From Bradyrhizobium sp. CCBAU 51627 (GTDB lineage: Bacteria > Pseudomonadota > Alphaproteobacteria > Rhizobiales > Xanthobacteraceae): a stretch of 64,000 nt of DNA. Positions 1 to 8,749 of this stretch are shown piece after piece. The DNA is taken from contig NZ_LBJG01000024.1 of assembly GCF_028128765.1 (NCBI RefSeq), positions 1,178,001 to 1,242,000 on the forward strand. Reading direction: 5' to 3'. Below the pieces are notes generated by a model that worked only from the letters and a program-made list of their open reading frames with translations, was not told the DNA's origin and searched no databases. The position numbers and the translations under genes were made by a program. The first letter of the stretch is position 1, and each line of letters begins with the position of its first letter.

Positions 1-3000
1 CGCCCCGTCTTTTTGTCGCGTTTTGCAAAGATCGGCGGGGCCAGATGGTACTTCAGCGTAAAGTCGCCATCGAACTTCTCCGACACTTTCTTCGCAAAGC
101 TGCCGTCGGTGTAGAGCCGCGCCACTTCGTATTCGTCCTTGTAGGACATCAGCTTGAACAGGTTCTTCGCGACCGCCTCGGTCAGCTCCGTGGATGTGGG
201 CGAGGCAGTCGCTTCTGCCTTCCGCACCTTGGCGATGGCCTCGAGATAGCGGTCGGCATAGGCCTTGTCCTGATAGCCGGTCAGGAACTCGGCGCGGGTC
301 GCGATGATGTCGTCGAGCGACCTGGTCGGCGCGGAGGCCCGGCTCTTGAATTGGAGCACGCTGCGCACCCGCGACATGTCGTGGGCGGCGAGGCGGCCCC
401 AGGTGAAGGCGAGCTTGTTCATCTCGATCGCGGCGCCGTTGATCTCGATGGCGCGGAGCAGCGCCTCCAGTGACAGCGGGATCGCACCATTCTGGAAGGC
501 GAAGCCGAGCATGAAGGGATTGGTCGCGATGCTATCGCCCATGAGCGCCGCAGCAATACCCGTCGCGTCGATGATGTCGAGATTCTTGTCGCCGACGGCG
601 TCGCGCAGCACGGTCTGCATCGTGCCCATCTCGAAATCGATATCAGGATTTTGCACGAAGCTGGCGGTGGGCTGCAGATCGGCGTTGATATAGGCCTTGG
701 TCAGCCCGCGCTCGGCGCGGCTGAGTGCGGCGGGGCCCGCCGAGACGATCATGTCGCAGCCGAGGATGACGTCGGCGCCGCCTGTGGTGATGCGGACGGC
801 CGAGATATCCTCCGGTTTCGGCGCAATGCGCACATGGCTCATCACCGCGCCGTTCTTCTGCGACAGGCCGGTGAAGTCCAGCGCCGAGCAGCCGCGGCCG
901 TCGACATGGGCGGCCATGCCGAGCAGCGCGCCGATGGTAATGACGCCGGTGCCGCCGATGCCGGTGACGAGGATGCTGTAGGGGCTGTCCAGCTCACGCG
1001 CGGGCGGCAGCGGCAAGTCGGCGAACAGTTGGCCGGAATCCACCCCCGATGTTTTCATCCGCTTCAGACTGCCGCCATGCACCGTCACAAAACTCGGGCA
1101 AAAGCCTTCGACGCAGGAAAAGTCCTTGTTGCAGTTCGACTGATCGATCTGACGCTTGCGGCCGAACTCGGTCTCCAGAGGCTGCACCGAGACGCAGTTG
1201 GAGGCCTGCGAGCAATCGCCGCAGCCTTCGCAGACGAGCTCATTGATGAAGGCGCGCTTGGCGGGATCGGGATAGAGCCCGCGCTTGCGACGCCGGCGTT
1301 TTTCCGCGGCGCAGGTCTGGTCGTAGATGATGACGGTGAGGCCCTTGATGTCGCGCAGCTCGCGCTGCACGGCGTCGAGCTCGCGGCGATGATGGATGGT
1401 CGCGCCCTGCGGGAAGTAATTGCCGTCAGGATATTTGCCCGGATCGTCGGAGACGATCGCGAGCCGCTTGACGCCTTCGGCCCAGACCTGGTGTGCGATC
1501 TGCGCGACATTGAAACTGCCCTCTGCGGGCTGCCCGCCCGTCATCGCGACGGCATCGTTGTAGAGGATCTTGTAGGTGATGTTGATGCCCGCGGCGGAAG
1601 CGGCGCGCAGCGCAAGCAGGCCGGAATGGGTGTAGGTGCCGTCGCCGAGGTTCTGGAAGATGTGTTTCTCGGTGGTGAAGGGCGACTGGCCGATCCAGTT
1701 CACGCCCTCGGCGCCCATATGCGAGATCAGATCGGTGCGGCGGGTCGGCATGCTCAGGGCCATGCCGTGGCAGCCGATGCCGGCCATGGCGCGGCTGCCC
1801 TCGGGCACGCGTGTCGAGGTGTTGTGCGGACAGCCGGAGCAGAAGAACGGCGTGCGCGCGAGCTTGATCGGCGCACTTGACGTGACGGGTTCGTCGAACG
1901 CCTCGAGCCGGGCGAGGCGCTGCTCCAGCACCGGGCTGTGGTGGCCGAGCTTGCGCAAGCGTGCCACGAGCGCGCCAGCAACGATGGTCGGCGTCAGTTC
2001 GCCCTCGCTCGGCAGCAGTGGCGCACCGCGCTCGTCGCGTTTTCCGGTGACGGTCGGACGCTTCGACGCATCGATGTTGTAGAGGACGCGCATGAGCTGG
2101 TCTTCGATGAAGCCGCGCTTCTCCTCGACCACCAGCACGTCCCGAAGGCCTTCGGCGAAACGCCTGGCGCCGCTTTCCTCCAGCGGCCAGGTGAGGGCCA
2201 CCTTGTAGATGCGCAAGCCCAGATCCTGCGCGTCCTGATCGGTAATGCCGAGATCGGCGAGCGCCTGGCGCAGATCGAGATAGGCCTTGCCGGTCGCGAC
2301 GATGCCGAGCCGGGCCGGCTTGGAATCGAGCACGATGCGGTCGAGCTGGTTGGCGCGGGCAAAAGCCTGCACCGCTTCCATCTTCGGGCCGAACAGGCGT
2401 CGCTCGGCCTCCAGCGGCGGATCGGGCCAGCGGATGTTGAGGCCGCCGGGCGGCATCTCGAAATCCTCGGGCAGCTTGATCTGGATGCGCTCAGGGTCGC
2501 TGTAGATGGAAGCCGAGCTCTCTACGGTTTCGCTGATCGCCTTGAAGCCGACCCAGCAGCCGGAGAAGCGCGACAGCGCAAAACCGTAGAGGCCGAGGTC
2601 GAGATAGTCCTGCAGTGTTGCCGGATTGATCACGGGAATCAGCGCCGCGGCGAACACCTGCTCGCTCTGATGCGCGAGCGTCGAGGATTGGCAGCCATGG
2701 TCGTCGCCGGCGAGCGCCAGCACGCCGCCGTTCAAGGAGGTGCCGGCCGCATTGGCATGCTTGAGCGCATCGACCGAGCGGTCGACGCCGGGGCCCTTGC
2801 CGTACCAGATGCCGAACACGCCATCGACCTTGGCGCCGGGAAACAGGCCGACCTGCTGGCTGCCCCAGACTGCAGTTGCGGCAAGGTCCTCATTCAAGCC
2901 GGGCACAAAGGCGATGTCGTGCTGCTGAAGGTGCGACTTGGCGCGCCACAGCGCGTGGTCGTACATGCCGAGCGGGGAACCGCGATAGCCGGAGATGAAG

Positions 3001-3140
3001 CCGCCGGTGTTGAGCCCCCGGAGCCGGTCGCGTTCGCGCTGCAACATGGGCAGGCGAACCAGGGCCTGCGTCCCGGACAGGAAGATCCGCTTCGATTCGA
3101 GCCGGTATTTATCATCCAGCTCGACCTGCAACAGCGTCAT
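1..3140 (-). CDS. Indolepyruvate ferredoxin oxidoreductase (fused alpha/gamma type), 3' end outside window
   Basis: The minus-strand frame opens at ATG 3140 (MTLLQVELDDKYR) and stays open to the window edge, giving about 1046 codons of a protein usually near 1150-1200. The enzyme oxidatively decarboxylates aryl-pyruvates from aromatic amino acids to acyl-CoA, passing electrons to ferredoxin in the cytoplasm. Visible parts in order are an N-terminal pyruvate-oxidoreductase-like domain (GGFISGYRGSPLG), a TPP-binding stretch around residues 430-560 with FFCSGCPHNTS and GDGTYTHSG, a cysteine-rich Fe-S stretch near 636-680 (CEGCGDCSQASNC then NCNKDFSC and FCPSF), and a gamma-like domain from about 720 (VTGIGGTGV). 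The C-terminus is missing only because the window ends. Family assignment is strong; substrate preference is inferred from the family. Confidence 0.93.
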   Translation of the reverse strand, partial: MTLLQVELDDKYRLESKRIFLSGTQALVRLPMLQRERDRLRGLNTGGFISGYRGSPLGMYDHALWRAKSHLQQHDIAFVPGLNEDLAATAVWGSQQVGLFPGAKVDGVFGIWYGKGPGVDRSVDALKHANAAGTSLNGGVLALAGDDHGCQSSTLAHQSEQVFAAALIPVINPATLQDYLDLGLYGFALSRFSGCWVGFKAISETVESSASIYSDPERIQIKLPEDFEMPPGGLNIRWPDPPLEAERRLFGPKMEAVQAFARANQLDRIVLDSKPARLGIVATGKAYLDLRQALADLGITDQDAQDLGLRIYKVALTWPLEESGARRFAEGLRDVLVVEEKRGFIEDQLMRVLYNIDASKRPTVTGKRDERGAPLLPSEGELTPTIVAGALVARLRKLGHHSPVLEQRLARLEAFDEPVTSSAPIKLARTPFFCSGCPHNTSTRVPEGSRAMAGIGCHGMALSMPTRRTDLISHMGAEGVNWIGQSPFTTEKHIFQNLGDGTYTHSGLLALRAASAAGINITYKILYNDAVAMTGGQPAEGSFNVAQIAHQVWAEGVKRLAIVSDDPGKYPDGNYFPQGATIHHRRELDAVQRELRDIKGLTVIIYDQTCAAEKRRRRKRGLYPDPAKRAFINELVCEGCGDCSQASNCVSVQPLETEFGRKRQIDQSNCNKDFSCVEGFCPSFVTVHGGSLKRMKTSGVDSGQLFADLPLPPARELDSPYSILVTGIGGTGVITIGALLGMAAHVDGRGCSALDFTGLSQKNGAVMSHVRIAPKPEDISAVRITTGGADVILGCDMIVSAGPAALSRAERGLTKAYINADLQPTASFVQNPDIDFEMGTMQTVLRDAVGDKNLDIIDATGIAAALMGDSIATNPFMLGFAFQNGAIPLSLEALLRAIEINGAAIEMNKLAFTWGRLAAHDMSRVRSVLQFKSRASAPTRSLDDIIATRAEFLTGYQDKAYADRYLEAIAKVRKAEATASPTSTELTEAVAKNLFKLMSYKDEYEVARLYTDGSFAKKVSEKFDGDFTLKYHLAPPIFAKRDKKTG

Positions 3141-3303
3141 TTCAGGAGTCCTCGTCGTCGTGACCGGTGGGAATTTTGCGCCGCGGAAAGTGGGGCGACC
3201 TGCGAAGCGGATGCTGGCAGTCAAAAGCATGGAGCACCGAAGTCAATATCGCTGGCCGCATCCGTGGCGGGCCTGCTAGTCATGGCTGCCTGTGGAGGAG
3301 CCC

Positions 3304-4257
3304 ATGACTGCAAGAGCGTTCGATACCGACATCACCGAAACCGCCGAGGCACTGATCGGCCCGTGGCGTCAGCCGCACCAGATGCTGCACGCGCAGGTTT
3401 ACGACGCGCATGCGTCGATCCACGACGATGTCACCGCGCAGAAGCTCGGCTTCAAGGGCGGCACCATCGAAGGTCCCACGCATTTTAGCCAGTTCGCCCC
3501 GCTCGGCGCGCGGCTGTGGGGACAGGCCTGGTTCGAGAGCGGCTGTCTCTCCGCGCACTACCGCAGCGTCTGCTATGAGGGCGAGGAGGTGCAGGCGATC
3601 CTGTCAAAACCTTTGCCCGGAACGCGCCAGTGCCAAATCCAGATGGTGAAGCGCGACGGCACCGAGGTGCTGCGTGGCACGGCCTCAGTCGGCGATCCAG
3701 GCGCGGCCACAGCGCTCGAGACGCGCCTCACCGAACTTAAGCCGCTTGCCAATCCCGTCATCCTGCGCGACGTGCAGGTGGCTCGCACCAGCAAGCGGCA
3801 AACGGTGCGGATGGCGTTCGACCAGAACATGGGGGACCTCTATCCGTTCTCGCTGCGGCAGAAACTGGCCGTCATCACCGAGAACTCCCCTTACTATTCC
3901 GGCGCTGACAATCCGTGGGGCAAAGCGATCATCCCGATGGAGATGTTGAGCGTGCTGTTCCAATACCGCTCCAAGGACGATCCGCTGCCCGCGAAGGGGC
4001 CGGCGGTCGGCCTGTTTGCCGACCAGGAGATCAGGCTGTTGAGGGGACCGATCTTCGTCGACGAGGAGTACGAGATCGAGCGCGAGGTGGTCGCGTTGTC
4101 GGGCAGCCGCCGGACCGAGAGCGCCTGGGTGAAGACGCGCGTGTTCGACAAGGCGGGCGCGTTGGTCGCGACGATGCTGCTCAACATGGCGACGCTGAAG
4201 GATTCCTATGCGCCGTATGAAGAGGAGCATCGGCGACTCTATGGGGCGGGACGGTAA
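3304..4257 (+). CDS. MaoC/hotdog-fold family protein
   Basis: A 317-residue cytoplasmic protein. ATG 3304 is chosen because GGAGG lies at 3294-3298; the frame also opens 12 bases earlier without such a site. GGTIEGPTHFSQFAPLG (about residues 52-68) resembles the substrate-channel segment of MaoC-like hotdog dehydratases and thioesterases, and the second half (about 150-310) may be a second, degenerate hotdog repeat. No signal peptide or membrane segment is seen. It diverges from the indolepyruvate oxidoreductase gene with about 160 bases between starts, so it could act on an acyl-CoA from the same pathway, but that is inference. The substrate is unknown. Confidence 0.7.
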   Translation: MTARAFDTDITETAEALIGPWRQPHQMLHAQVYDAHASIHDDVTAQKLGFKGGTIEGPTHFSQFAPLGARLWGQAWFESGCLSAHYRSVCYEGEEVQAILSKPLPGTRQCQIQMVKRDGTEVLRGTASVGDPGAATALETRLTELKPLANPVILRDVQVARTSKRQTVRMAFDQNMGDLYPFSLRQKLAVITENSPYYSGADNPWGKAIIPMEMLSVLFQYRSKDDPLPAKGPAVGLFADQEIRLLRGPIFVDEEYEIEREVVALSGSRRTESAWVKTRVFDKAGALVATMLLNMATLKDSYAPYEEEHRRLYGAGR

Positions 4258-4294
4258 CACCACAGCCATCATGCCGGGGCGCGCGTAGCGCGCA

Positions 4295-4341
4295 CCCGGA
4301 ATCCATTTCACCACGCGTTTTGCTGCCTGATGGATTCCGGG
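4295..4341. repeat. Intergenic inverted repeat, 12-bp arms
   Basis: CCCGGAATCCAT at 4295-4306 is exactly mirrored by ATGGATTCCGGG at 4330-4341. A further short palindrome (GCGCGTAGCGCGC) precedes it. This is the style of palindromic element scattered through Bradyrhizobium intergenic DNA. It sits just after the hotdog gene and could fold in RNA and end its transcript. The rest of 4258-4566 holds a sigma-54 promoter and no gene. Confidence 0.7.
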
Positions 4342-4511
4342 CCCCCGACTTTGTCGCACTCCGGAATGACCACTGAAGCCGCTCATCCTTTGTGCAAGTG
4401 CCCGTCGCCAAGCCGTCGCACAGGGAATAAGCAGACAGCCATCTCCATCGTAACATTTTGAGTGTGCTGCGAATTCTCTCGCCGCCCACGCTCGACCGCA
4501 ATTGTACACAA

Positions 4512-4527
4512 TGGCACGGCGCTTGCA
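4512..4527 (+). promoter_or_regulatory. Sigma-54 (RpoN) -24/-12 promoter
   Basis: TGGCACGGCGCTTGCA matches the sigma-54 consensus TGGCACG-N4-TTGCA without a mismatch. The predicted transcript start is near 4538, about 29 bases before the ATG of the cysteine hydrolase at 4567. A sigma-54 promoter needs an enhancer-binding activator. With a permease and an amidohydrolase downstream, NtrC is the natural candidate, but no convincing NtrC palindrome was identified in the upstream 130 bases. Confidence 0.85.
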
Positions 4528-4566
4528 GAACTCCGTGCAAAGAGAGTTCTCGCGGGGGCCTGCGTC

Positions 4567-5256
4567 ATGTTGAACTCAACCAAGCCGACACAGGGCGTCA
4601 TCAGCGCCGAGCCTGAGCCGATCAAGCTCGATTGGTCGTCGACCGCGCTCGTGATCATCGACATGCAGCGCGACTTCATGGAGCCCGGCGGCTTCGGCGA
4701 GACGCTCGGCAACGACGTCAGCCAGCTCGCGCGTGCGGTAAAGCCGATCGGCGCGGTGCTGAAGGCCGCGCGCGACACCGGCATGCTGGTGATCCATACC
4801 CGCGAAGGCCATCTGCCCGATCTCTCCGATGCGCCACCAGCGAAAGTCGAGCGCGGCGCGCCGTCTTTGCGGATCGGCGATCCCGGTCCGATGGGCCGCA
4901 TCCTCATTCGTGGCGAGGCCGGCCACGACATCATCCCCGAGCTCTATCCGCTCGACAGCGAGGTCGTGATCGACAAGCCTGGCAAGGGTGCGTTCTACGC
5001 CACCGAACTGACCGATGTGCTGGAGAAATACGGCATCGAGAATCTGCTCGTGTGCGGCGTCACCACCGAAGTGTGCGTCAACACCACCGTGCGCGAGGCC
5101 AATGACCGCGGCTATCGCTGCGTCGTCATCTCGGACGGCTGCGCATCCTACTTCCCCGAATTTCACGAGATGGGCCTGAAGATGATCAAGGCCCAAGGCG
5201 GCATCTTCGGCTGGGTCGCAACCTCAGCCGCAGTCTTGGAGGCAATGAAGGTTTAG
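4567..5256 (+). CDS. Cysteine hydrolase, isochorismatase family (biuret-hydrolase-like)
   Basis: A 229-residue cytoplasmic amidohydrolase. ATG 4567 is chosen because it follows the sigma-54 promoter at 4512-4527; upstream in-frame codons lie inside or before that promoter. The isochorismatase-fold triad is visible as Asp32 (VIIDMQRDFM), Lys137 (VIDKPGKGAF) and Cys170 (CGVTTEVCVNTT), with spacing close to that known for rhizobial biuret hydrolase BiuH (Asp36/Lys142/Cys175). The related N-carbamoylsarcosine and ureidoacrylate hydrolases share this triad, so the substrate could be biuret or another ureido compound. It forms an operon with the NCS2 permease 19 bases downstream, and sigma-54 control suggests use under nitrogen limitation. 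Family is certain; substrate is inferred. Confidence 0.88.
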   Translation: MLNSTKPTQGVISAEPEPIKLDWSSTALVIIDMQRDFMEPGGFGETLGNDVSQLARAVKPIGAVLKAARDTGMLVIHTREGHLPDLSDAPPAKVERGAPSLRIGDPGPMGRILIRGEAGHDIIPELYPLDSEVVIDKPGKGAFYATELTDVLEKYGIENLLVCGVTTEVCVNTTVREANDRGYRCVVISDGCASYFPEFHEMGLKMIKAQGGIFGWVATSAAVLEAMKV

Positions 5257-5275
5257 ACCACACAGGGGTACTATC

Positions 5276-6928
5276 ATGAGCACATTGACGGGGACGGCCG
5301 GCAAGTCCGAGTTCAAGCCGGCGCTATGGACATCGGGCGACTGGAACGCGTTTTTCGGCTTCGGGACCAACATCCTCGTCAACATGCTGGTGCTCACGGG
5401 CCTGCTGCGCTTCGTGTTGAAGATGCCGGACAGTCTCGTGTTCGGCCGCATCCTGCCCGCGCTCGGGCTGATGATGTGCCTCTCGACCTTCTATTACGCT
5501 TACCTCGCCTATCGGCTCGCGAAAAAGACTGGCCGCAGCGATGTCTGCGCGCTGCCGTCGGGCGTCAGCGTACCGCACATGTTCATCGTCACTTTCGTGA
5601 TCATGCTGCCGATCACGCTGAAGACCGGCGACCCCATGAAGGGCTGGTCGGCGGGCCTCGTCTGGGTGTTCTTCCAGAGCTTCATCCTGATGATCGGCGG
5701 CTTCATCGCGCCGTTCATCCGCAAGATCACGCCGCGCGCGGCCCTGCTTGGCACGCTTGCCGGCGTCTCCGTCACCTTCATCTCGATGCGGCCTGCGCTG
5801 GAGATGTACATGACGCCGCAGATCGGTCTGGTCTGCTTTGCCATCATCCTGGTGAGCTGGTTCGGCGGCGTGAAATATTGGCGCGGCATTCCCGCGGGGC
5901 TCGTTGCCATCGCGGCCGGCATGATCATCGCGTGGGGCTCGAACCTGTTCGGGCTTGGTCTTGGCGGGTTGAGCGTCGCGGGTGTCGGCGCCGCGTTCGC
6001 CAATTTCGGCTTCTCGGTGCCGCTTCCCGCCGTGGGCTACGTCTTCTCGGGCTTTGAATTCCTCGGCGTCATCCTCGTCACCGCCATTCCGTTCGGCATT
6101 TATGACCTCGTCGAGGCTATGGACAATGTCGAGAGTGCGGAGGCGGCCGGCGACGAATATCCGACCACGCGCGTGCTCACCGCAGACGGCGTCGTCAGCC
6201 TGATCGGCTGCCTGATGGGCAATCCCTTCATCAACGCCGTCTATATCGGTCATCCCGGCTGGAAGGCGATGGGCGGTCGCATCGGTTATTCGGCCGCGAC
6301 CGGCATCATGGTGGTGGTGCTGGCCTGGTTCGGCATCATCTCGGTGCTGCTGGCCTTGGTGCCTGTCGTCGCGATTTCGCCGATCCTGCTCTATATCGGC
6401 ATGCTGATCGGCGCGCAGGCGTTCCAGACCACGCCGGTCAAGCACGCGCCCGCGATCGTGCTGGCGCTGACGCCGCACCTCGCCGCCTGGGCCAAGCTCC
6501 AGATCGACACCATGCTTGGCTCGACCATGATGGCCGCGACCAGCGTCGGCGGCCTCGCCGCCGACAAGGCCGACGCCGTCAAGGCTGCCGCGATCGCCGC
6601 GCTGCCGCAGCAGGGTGTGTTCTATCATGGTCTCGAAGTGATGGGCGGCGGCTCCATCCTCGCCGGCCTCATCCTGGGCGCAATCGGCGTCTTCGTCATC
6701 GAGCGTGATTTCGAGAAGGCGTCGGCCTTCGCGCTCGTCGGAGCCGTGCTGACTTATTTTGGCTTCATGCACGGCGAGGCGGTCGGTATCGGCGGCGGCT
6801 TTGGTGTGACGCCCGCCGTGGCGTTCGCCTACGCCGTGATGGCGGCGGGCCTGTTCGCCGCTAGTAAGGTCGGCGCCAGCGAACATTATGCCGCGCATCC
6901 GGAGATGCGCGCCGCGCCGGCGGAGTAG
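5276..6928 (+). CDS. NCS2-family (xanthine/uracil-type) permease
   Basis: A 550-residue inner-membrane protein with about 12-14 hydrophobic segments. The loop with PTTRVLTADGVVSLIGCL followed by GNPF and GGRIGYS matches the family pattern in which a conserved adG segment precedes a short Gly-Asn loop and a TG.GsR-type motif of nucleobase/ascorbate transporters. It is co-transcribed with the preceding cysteine hydrolase and ends at a strong hairpin. It probably imports the compound that the hydrolase degrades, or a purine, pyrimidine or ureido relative. Several glycine-rich helices (residues about 210-250 and 500-540) are divergent from well-studied members, so the substrate cannot be read from sequence. 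Confidence 0.82.
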   Translation: MSTLTGTAGKSEFKPALWTSGDWNAFFGFGTNILVNMLVLTGLLRFVLKMPDSLVFGRILPALGLMMCLSTFYYAYLAYRLAKKTGRSDVCALPSGVSVPHMFIVTFVIMLPITLKTGDPMKGWSAGLVWVFFQSFILMIGGFIAPFIRKITPRAALLGTLAGVSVTFISMRPALEMYMTPQIGLVCFAIILVSWFGGVKYWRGIPAGLVAIAAGMIIAWGSNLFGLGLGGLSVAGVGAAFANFGFSVPLPAVGYVFSGFEFLGVILVTAIPFGIYDLVEAMDNVESAEAAGDEYPTTRVLTADGVVSLIGCLMGNPFINAVYIGHPGWKAMGGRIGYSAATGIMVVVLAWFGIISVLLALVPVVAISPILLYIGMLIGAQAFQTTPVKHAPAIVLALTPHLAAWAKLQIDTMLGSTMMAATSVGGLAADKADAVKAAAIAALPQQGVFYHGLEVMGGGSILAGLILGAIGVFVIERDFEKASAFALVGAVLTYFGFMHGEAVGIGGGFGVTPAVAFAYAVMAAGLFAASKVGASEHYAAHPEMRAAPAE

Positions 6929-6940
6929 GCCAATATGAAC

Positions 6941-6975
6941 AAATGGCCGGGCCACATTGTTTGGCCCGGCCATTT
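6941..6975. terminator. Bidirectional terminator between convergent genes
   Basis: A perfect 14-bp stem (6941-6954 with 6962-6975, AAATGGCCGGGCCA and its complement) encloses a 7-base loop. A-rich sequence lies on the left and TTTCATTT on the right, so it can end both the permease transcript and the minus-strand ABC importer transcript. Confidence 0.85.
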
Positions 6976-6989
6976 CATTTACGCTGTGA

Positions 6990-7814
6990 CTACCCGCCCT
7001 TGACGGCCCCGGCCGTGAGCCCAGCCACGATCTGTCGCTGGGCGAACACCGTGAGCAGCAGCACCGGGAGGGTGACGATCAGCGCGGCGGCGGCCAGCGG
7101 GCCCCAGCTCAGCTGGTCGAACGAGATCATATTGTAGACGGCGACGGGCAGGGTGCGGGTCTCGCGTCCCGCCAGCACGATGCCGAACACAAAATTGTTC
7201 CAGGAGAAGATCACGGACAGGATGAAAGCAACCGCGATGCCGGGCTTTGCGATCGGCAGCGCGACGTGCCGGAACACCTGCCAGCGGCCTGCCCCGTCAA
7301 TGAGTGCGGCTTCCTCCAGCTCCAGCGGCGTCGTTTCGAAATAGCCGATCATGATCCAGATCACGATCGGCACCGTCACCACGAGATGGATGATGATCTG
7401 CGGCACCAGCGTGCCGAGCAGGCCGAGCCACTGGAACAGCAGGAACAGCGGGATCAAATAGGACAGGCCGGGTGTGATTCGGGCGATCAGGATGACGATC
7501 GCGGATTTGTGCGCGGCCATGCGTGCGATGCCGTAGCCGGCGGGAACGCCAACCATCAGCGCAAGCGCGGTCGCGCCCCCGGTAACGATCAGGCTGTTGA
7601 AGAAATAGGTTACGAAGCGGTTTGAGGCGAGCACGTCGGCATAGTTCTTCCAGGCGACGTGCTCAGGGATGAACACCGGCGGGTAGGCGGCGTTGTCGAC
7701 CTCGAATTTGAGCGACAGCGACAGCATCCAGAGGAAGAACAGGATGGCCGGCGACACGATGACGAGCACCGCGAACCACAGGCTGATCCTGCTGATGATT
7801 TGCTTCGCGGTCAT
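6990..7814 (-). CDS. Sugar ABC transporter permease, MalG type
   Basis: A 274-residue inner-membrane permease with about six transmembrane segments. Start ATG 7814 (MTAKQIISRISLW) overlaps the end of the upstream permease gene by four bases (ATGA), so the two are translationally coupled. The cytoplasmic EAA loop is clear: LELEEAALIDGAGRWQVFR (about residues 175-195), the site that docks on the ATPase. It is the last gene of a binding protein-permease-permease operon on the minus strand and ends at the shared terminator. The family imports sugars or polyols; the actual substrate is not evident. No ATPase gene adjoins it. Confidence 0.92.
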   Translation of the reverse strand: MTAKQIISRISLWFAVLVIVSPAILFFLWMLSLSLKFEVDNAAYPPVFIPEHVAWKNYADVLASNRFVTYFFNSLIVTGGATALALMVGVPAGYGIARMAAHKSAIVILIARITPGLSYLIPLFLLFQWLGLLGTLVPQIIIHLVVTVPIVIWIMIGYFETTPLELEEAALIDGAGRWQVFRHVALPIAKPGIAVAFILSVIFSWNNFVFGIVLAGRETRTLPVAVYNMISFDQLSWGPLAAAALIVTLPVLLLTVFAQRQIVAGLTAGAVKGG

Positions 7815-8749
7815 GCGTCGCTCGCGATCTCGCTCCACAGCATGCGCTGGCGCATGTAGAGCATCAGAGCCGCGAGGGCGACGATCAGGAGGAAGAACAC
7901 CACCGCGATCGCCGAACCGTAGCCGAGGTCGTAATAGGTGAAGGCGACGCTGTAGAGATAGATGTTGATCGTCTCGGATGCCGAGCCCGGTCCACCTTGC
8001 GTGATCGCGAAGATGATGTCGAAGCTCTTCACAGCGTCGATCATGCGGATCATGCCTGCGATAAACAGGAATGGCATGATCAGCGGCAGGGTGATGAAGC
8101 GGAAGACCTGCCACAGGCTGGCGCCGTCGATCTGCGCGCTCTCATAGGGCTCGGTCGGGATCGCGGCGAGCCCGCCAAGCACGATCAGCATCACCAGCGG
8201 CGTCCATTGCCAGGTCTCGACGAGCACCAGCGAGGGGATCACCGTTGCCGGATGAAACACCCAGAGCTGCGCGGGGATACCCACCAGCGACAGCAGATAG
8301 TTCAGCACGCCGAGCTGCGGGTGGAACATCATGGTCCAGACCAGCGCGATCGCCACCGGCGTTGCCATCATCGGCATGATGAAGATGCCGCGCAGGAAGC
8401 CACGGCCGGCGAACTTCTGGTGAAAGACCACAGCCGCGAACGTGCCGAACACGAGCGGCAACAGCACGGAAAGCACGGTATAGACGAGGGTATGCCCGAT
8501 CGCTTCGATGAAGCGGGGATCGCTGGTCAATCGCAGATAGTTGGAGAACCCGACGAAGGTGGTCGGCGAGCCGACTTTCCACTCGTTCAGGCTCATCCAG
8601 ATGGTGAAGACCCACGGGAAGATGATGATCGCGAGCACGACGACCAGCGCCGGCACCACGAACGGCCAGTAGGACGGCGGCCGCAATTCCTTCTCCGGCG
8701 CGACATCAGACTGTGCCGCGGCCGGAGCAGATTGTGTCAACGCACTCAC
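7811..8749 (-). CDS. Sugar ABC transporter permease, MalF type
   Basis: A 312-residue inner-membrane permease. GTG 8749 is chosen because it overlaps the TGA of the binding-protein gene (GTGA, 8746-8749), giving translational coupling; the frame upstream lies antisense inside that gene. After a 35-residue cytoplasmic leader the first membrane segment begins at YWPFVVPALVVVL. The EAA motif is PYESAQIDGASLWQVFRFITLP near residue 205-225. It pairs with the MalG-type permease downstream to form the channel of a carbohydrate importer. Both permeases are intact, yet no ATP-binding subunit is present in this operon, so it must use a shared ATPase encoded elsewhere. Confidence 0.92.
   Translation of the reverse strand: MSALTQSAPAAAQSDVAPEKELRPPSYWPFVVPALVVVLAIIIFPWVFTIWMSLNEWKVGSPTTFVGFSNYLRLTSDPRFIEAIGHTLVYTVLSVLLPLVFGTFAAVVFHQKFAGRGFLRGIFIMPMMATPVAIALVWTMMFHPQLGVLNYLLSLVGIPAQLWVFHPATVIPSLVLVETWQWTPLVMLIVLGGLAAIPTEPYESAQIDGASLWQVFRFITLPLIMPFLFIAGMIRMIDAVKSFDIIFAITQGGPGSASETINIYLYSVAFTYYDLGYGSAIAVVFFLLIVALAALMLYMRQRMLWSEIASDA

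Noticed and set aside
651..3488. Long plus-strand frames inside the indolepyruvate oxidoreductase gene
   Set aside because: The minus strand reads a complete oxidoreductase with TPP and Fe-S motifs throughout; the plus-strand frames have no domain signs.
5324..6973. A 549-codon minus-strand open frame opposite the NCS2 permease
   Set aside because: Same signature of an antisense shadow: hydrophilic, without ribosome-binding site, and in the exact mirror of a good membrane protein.
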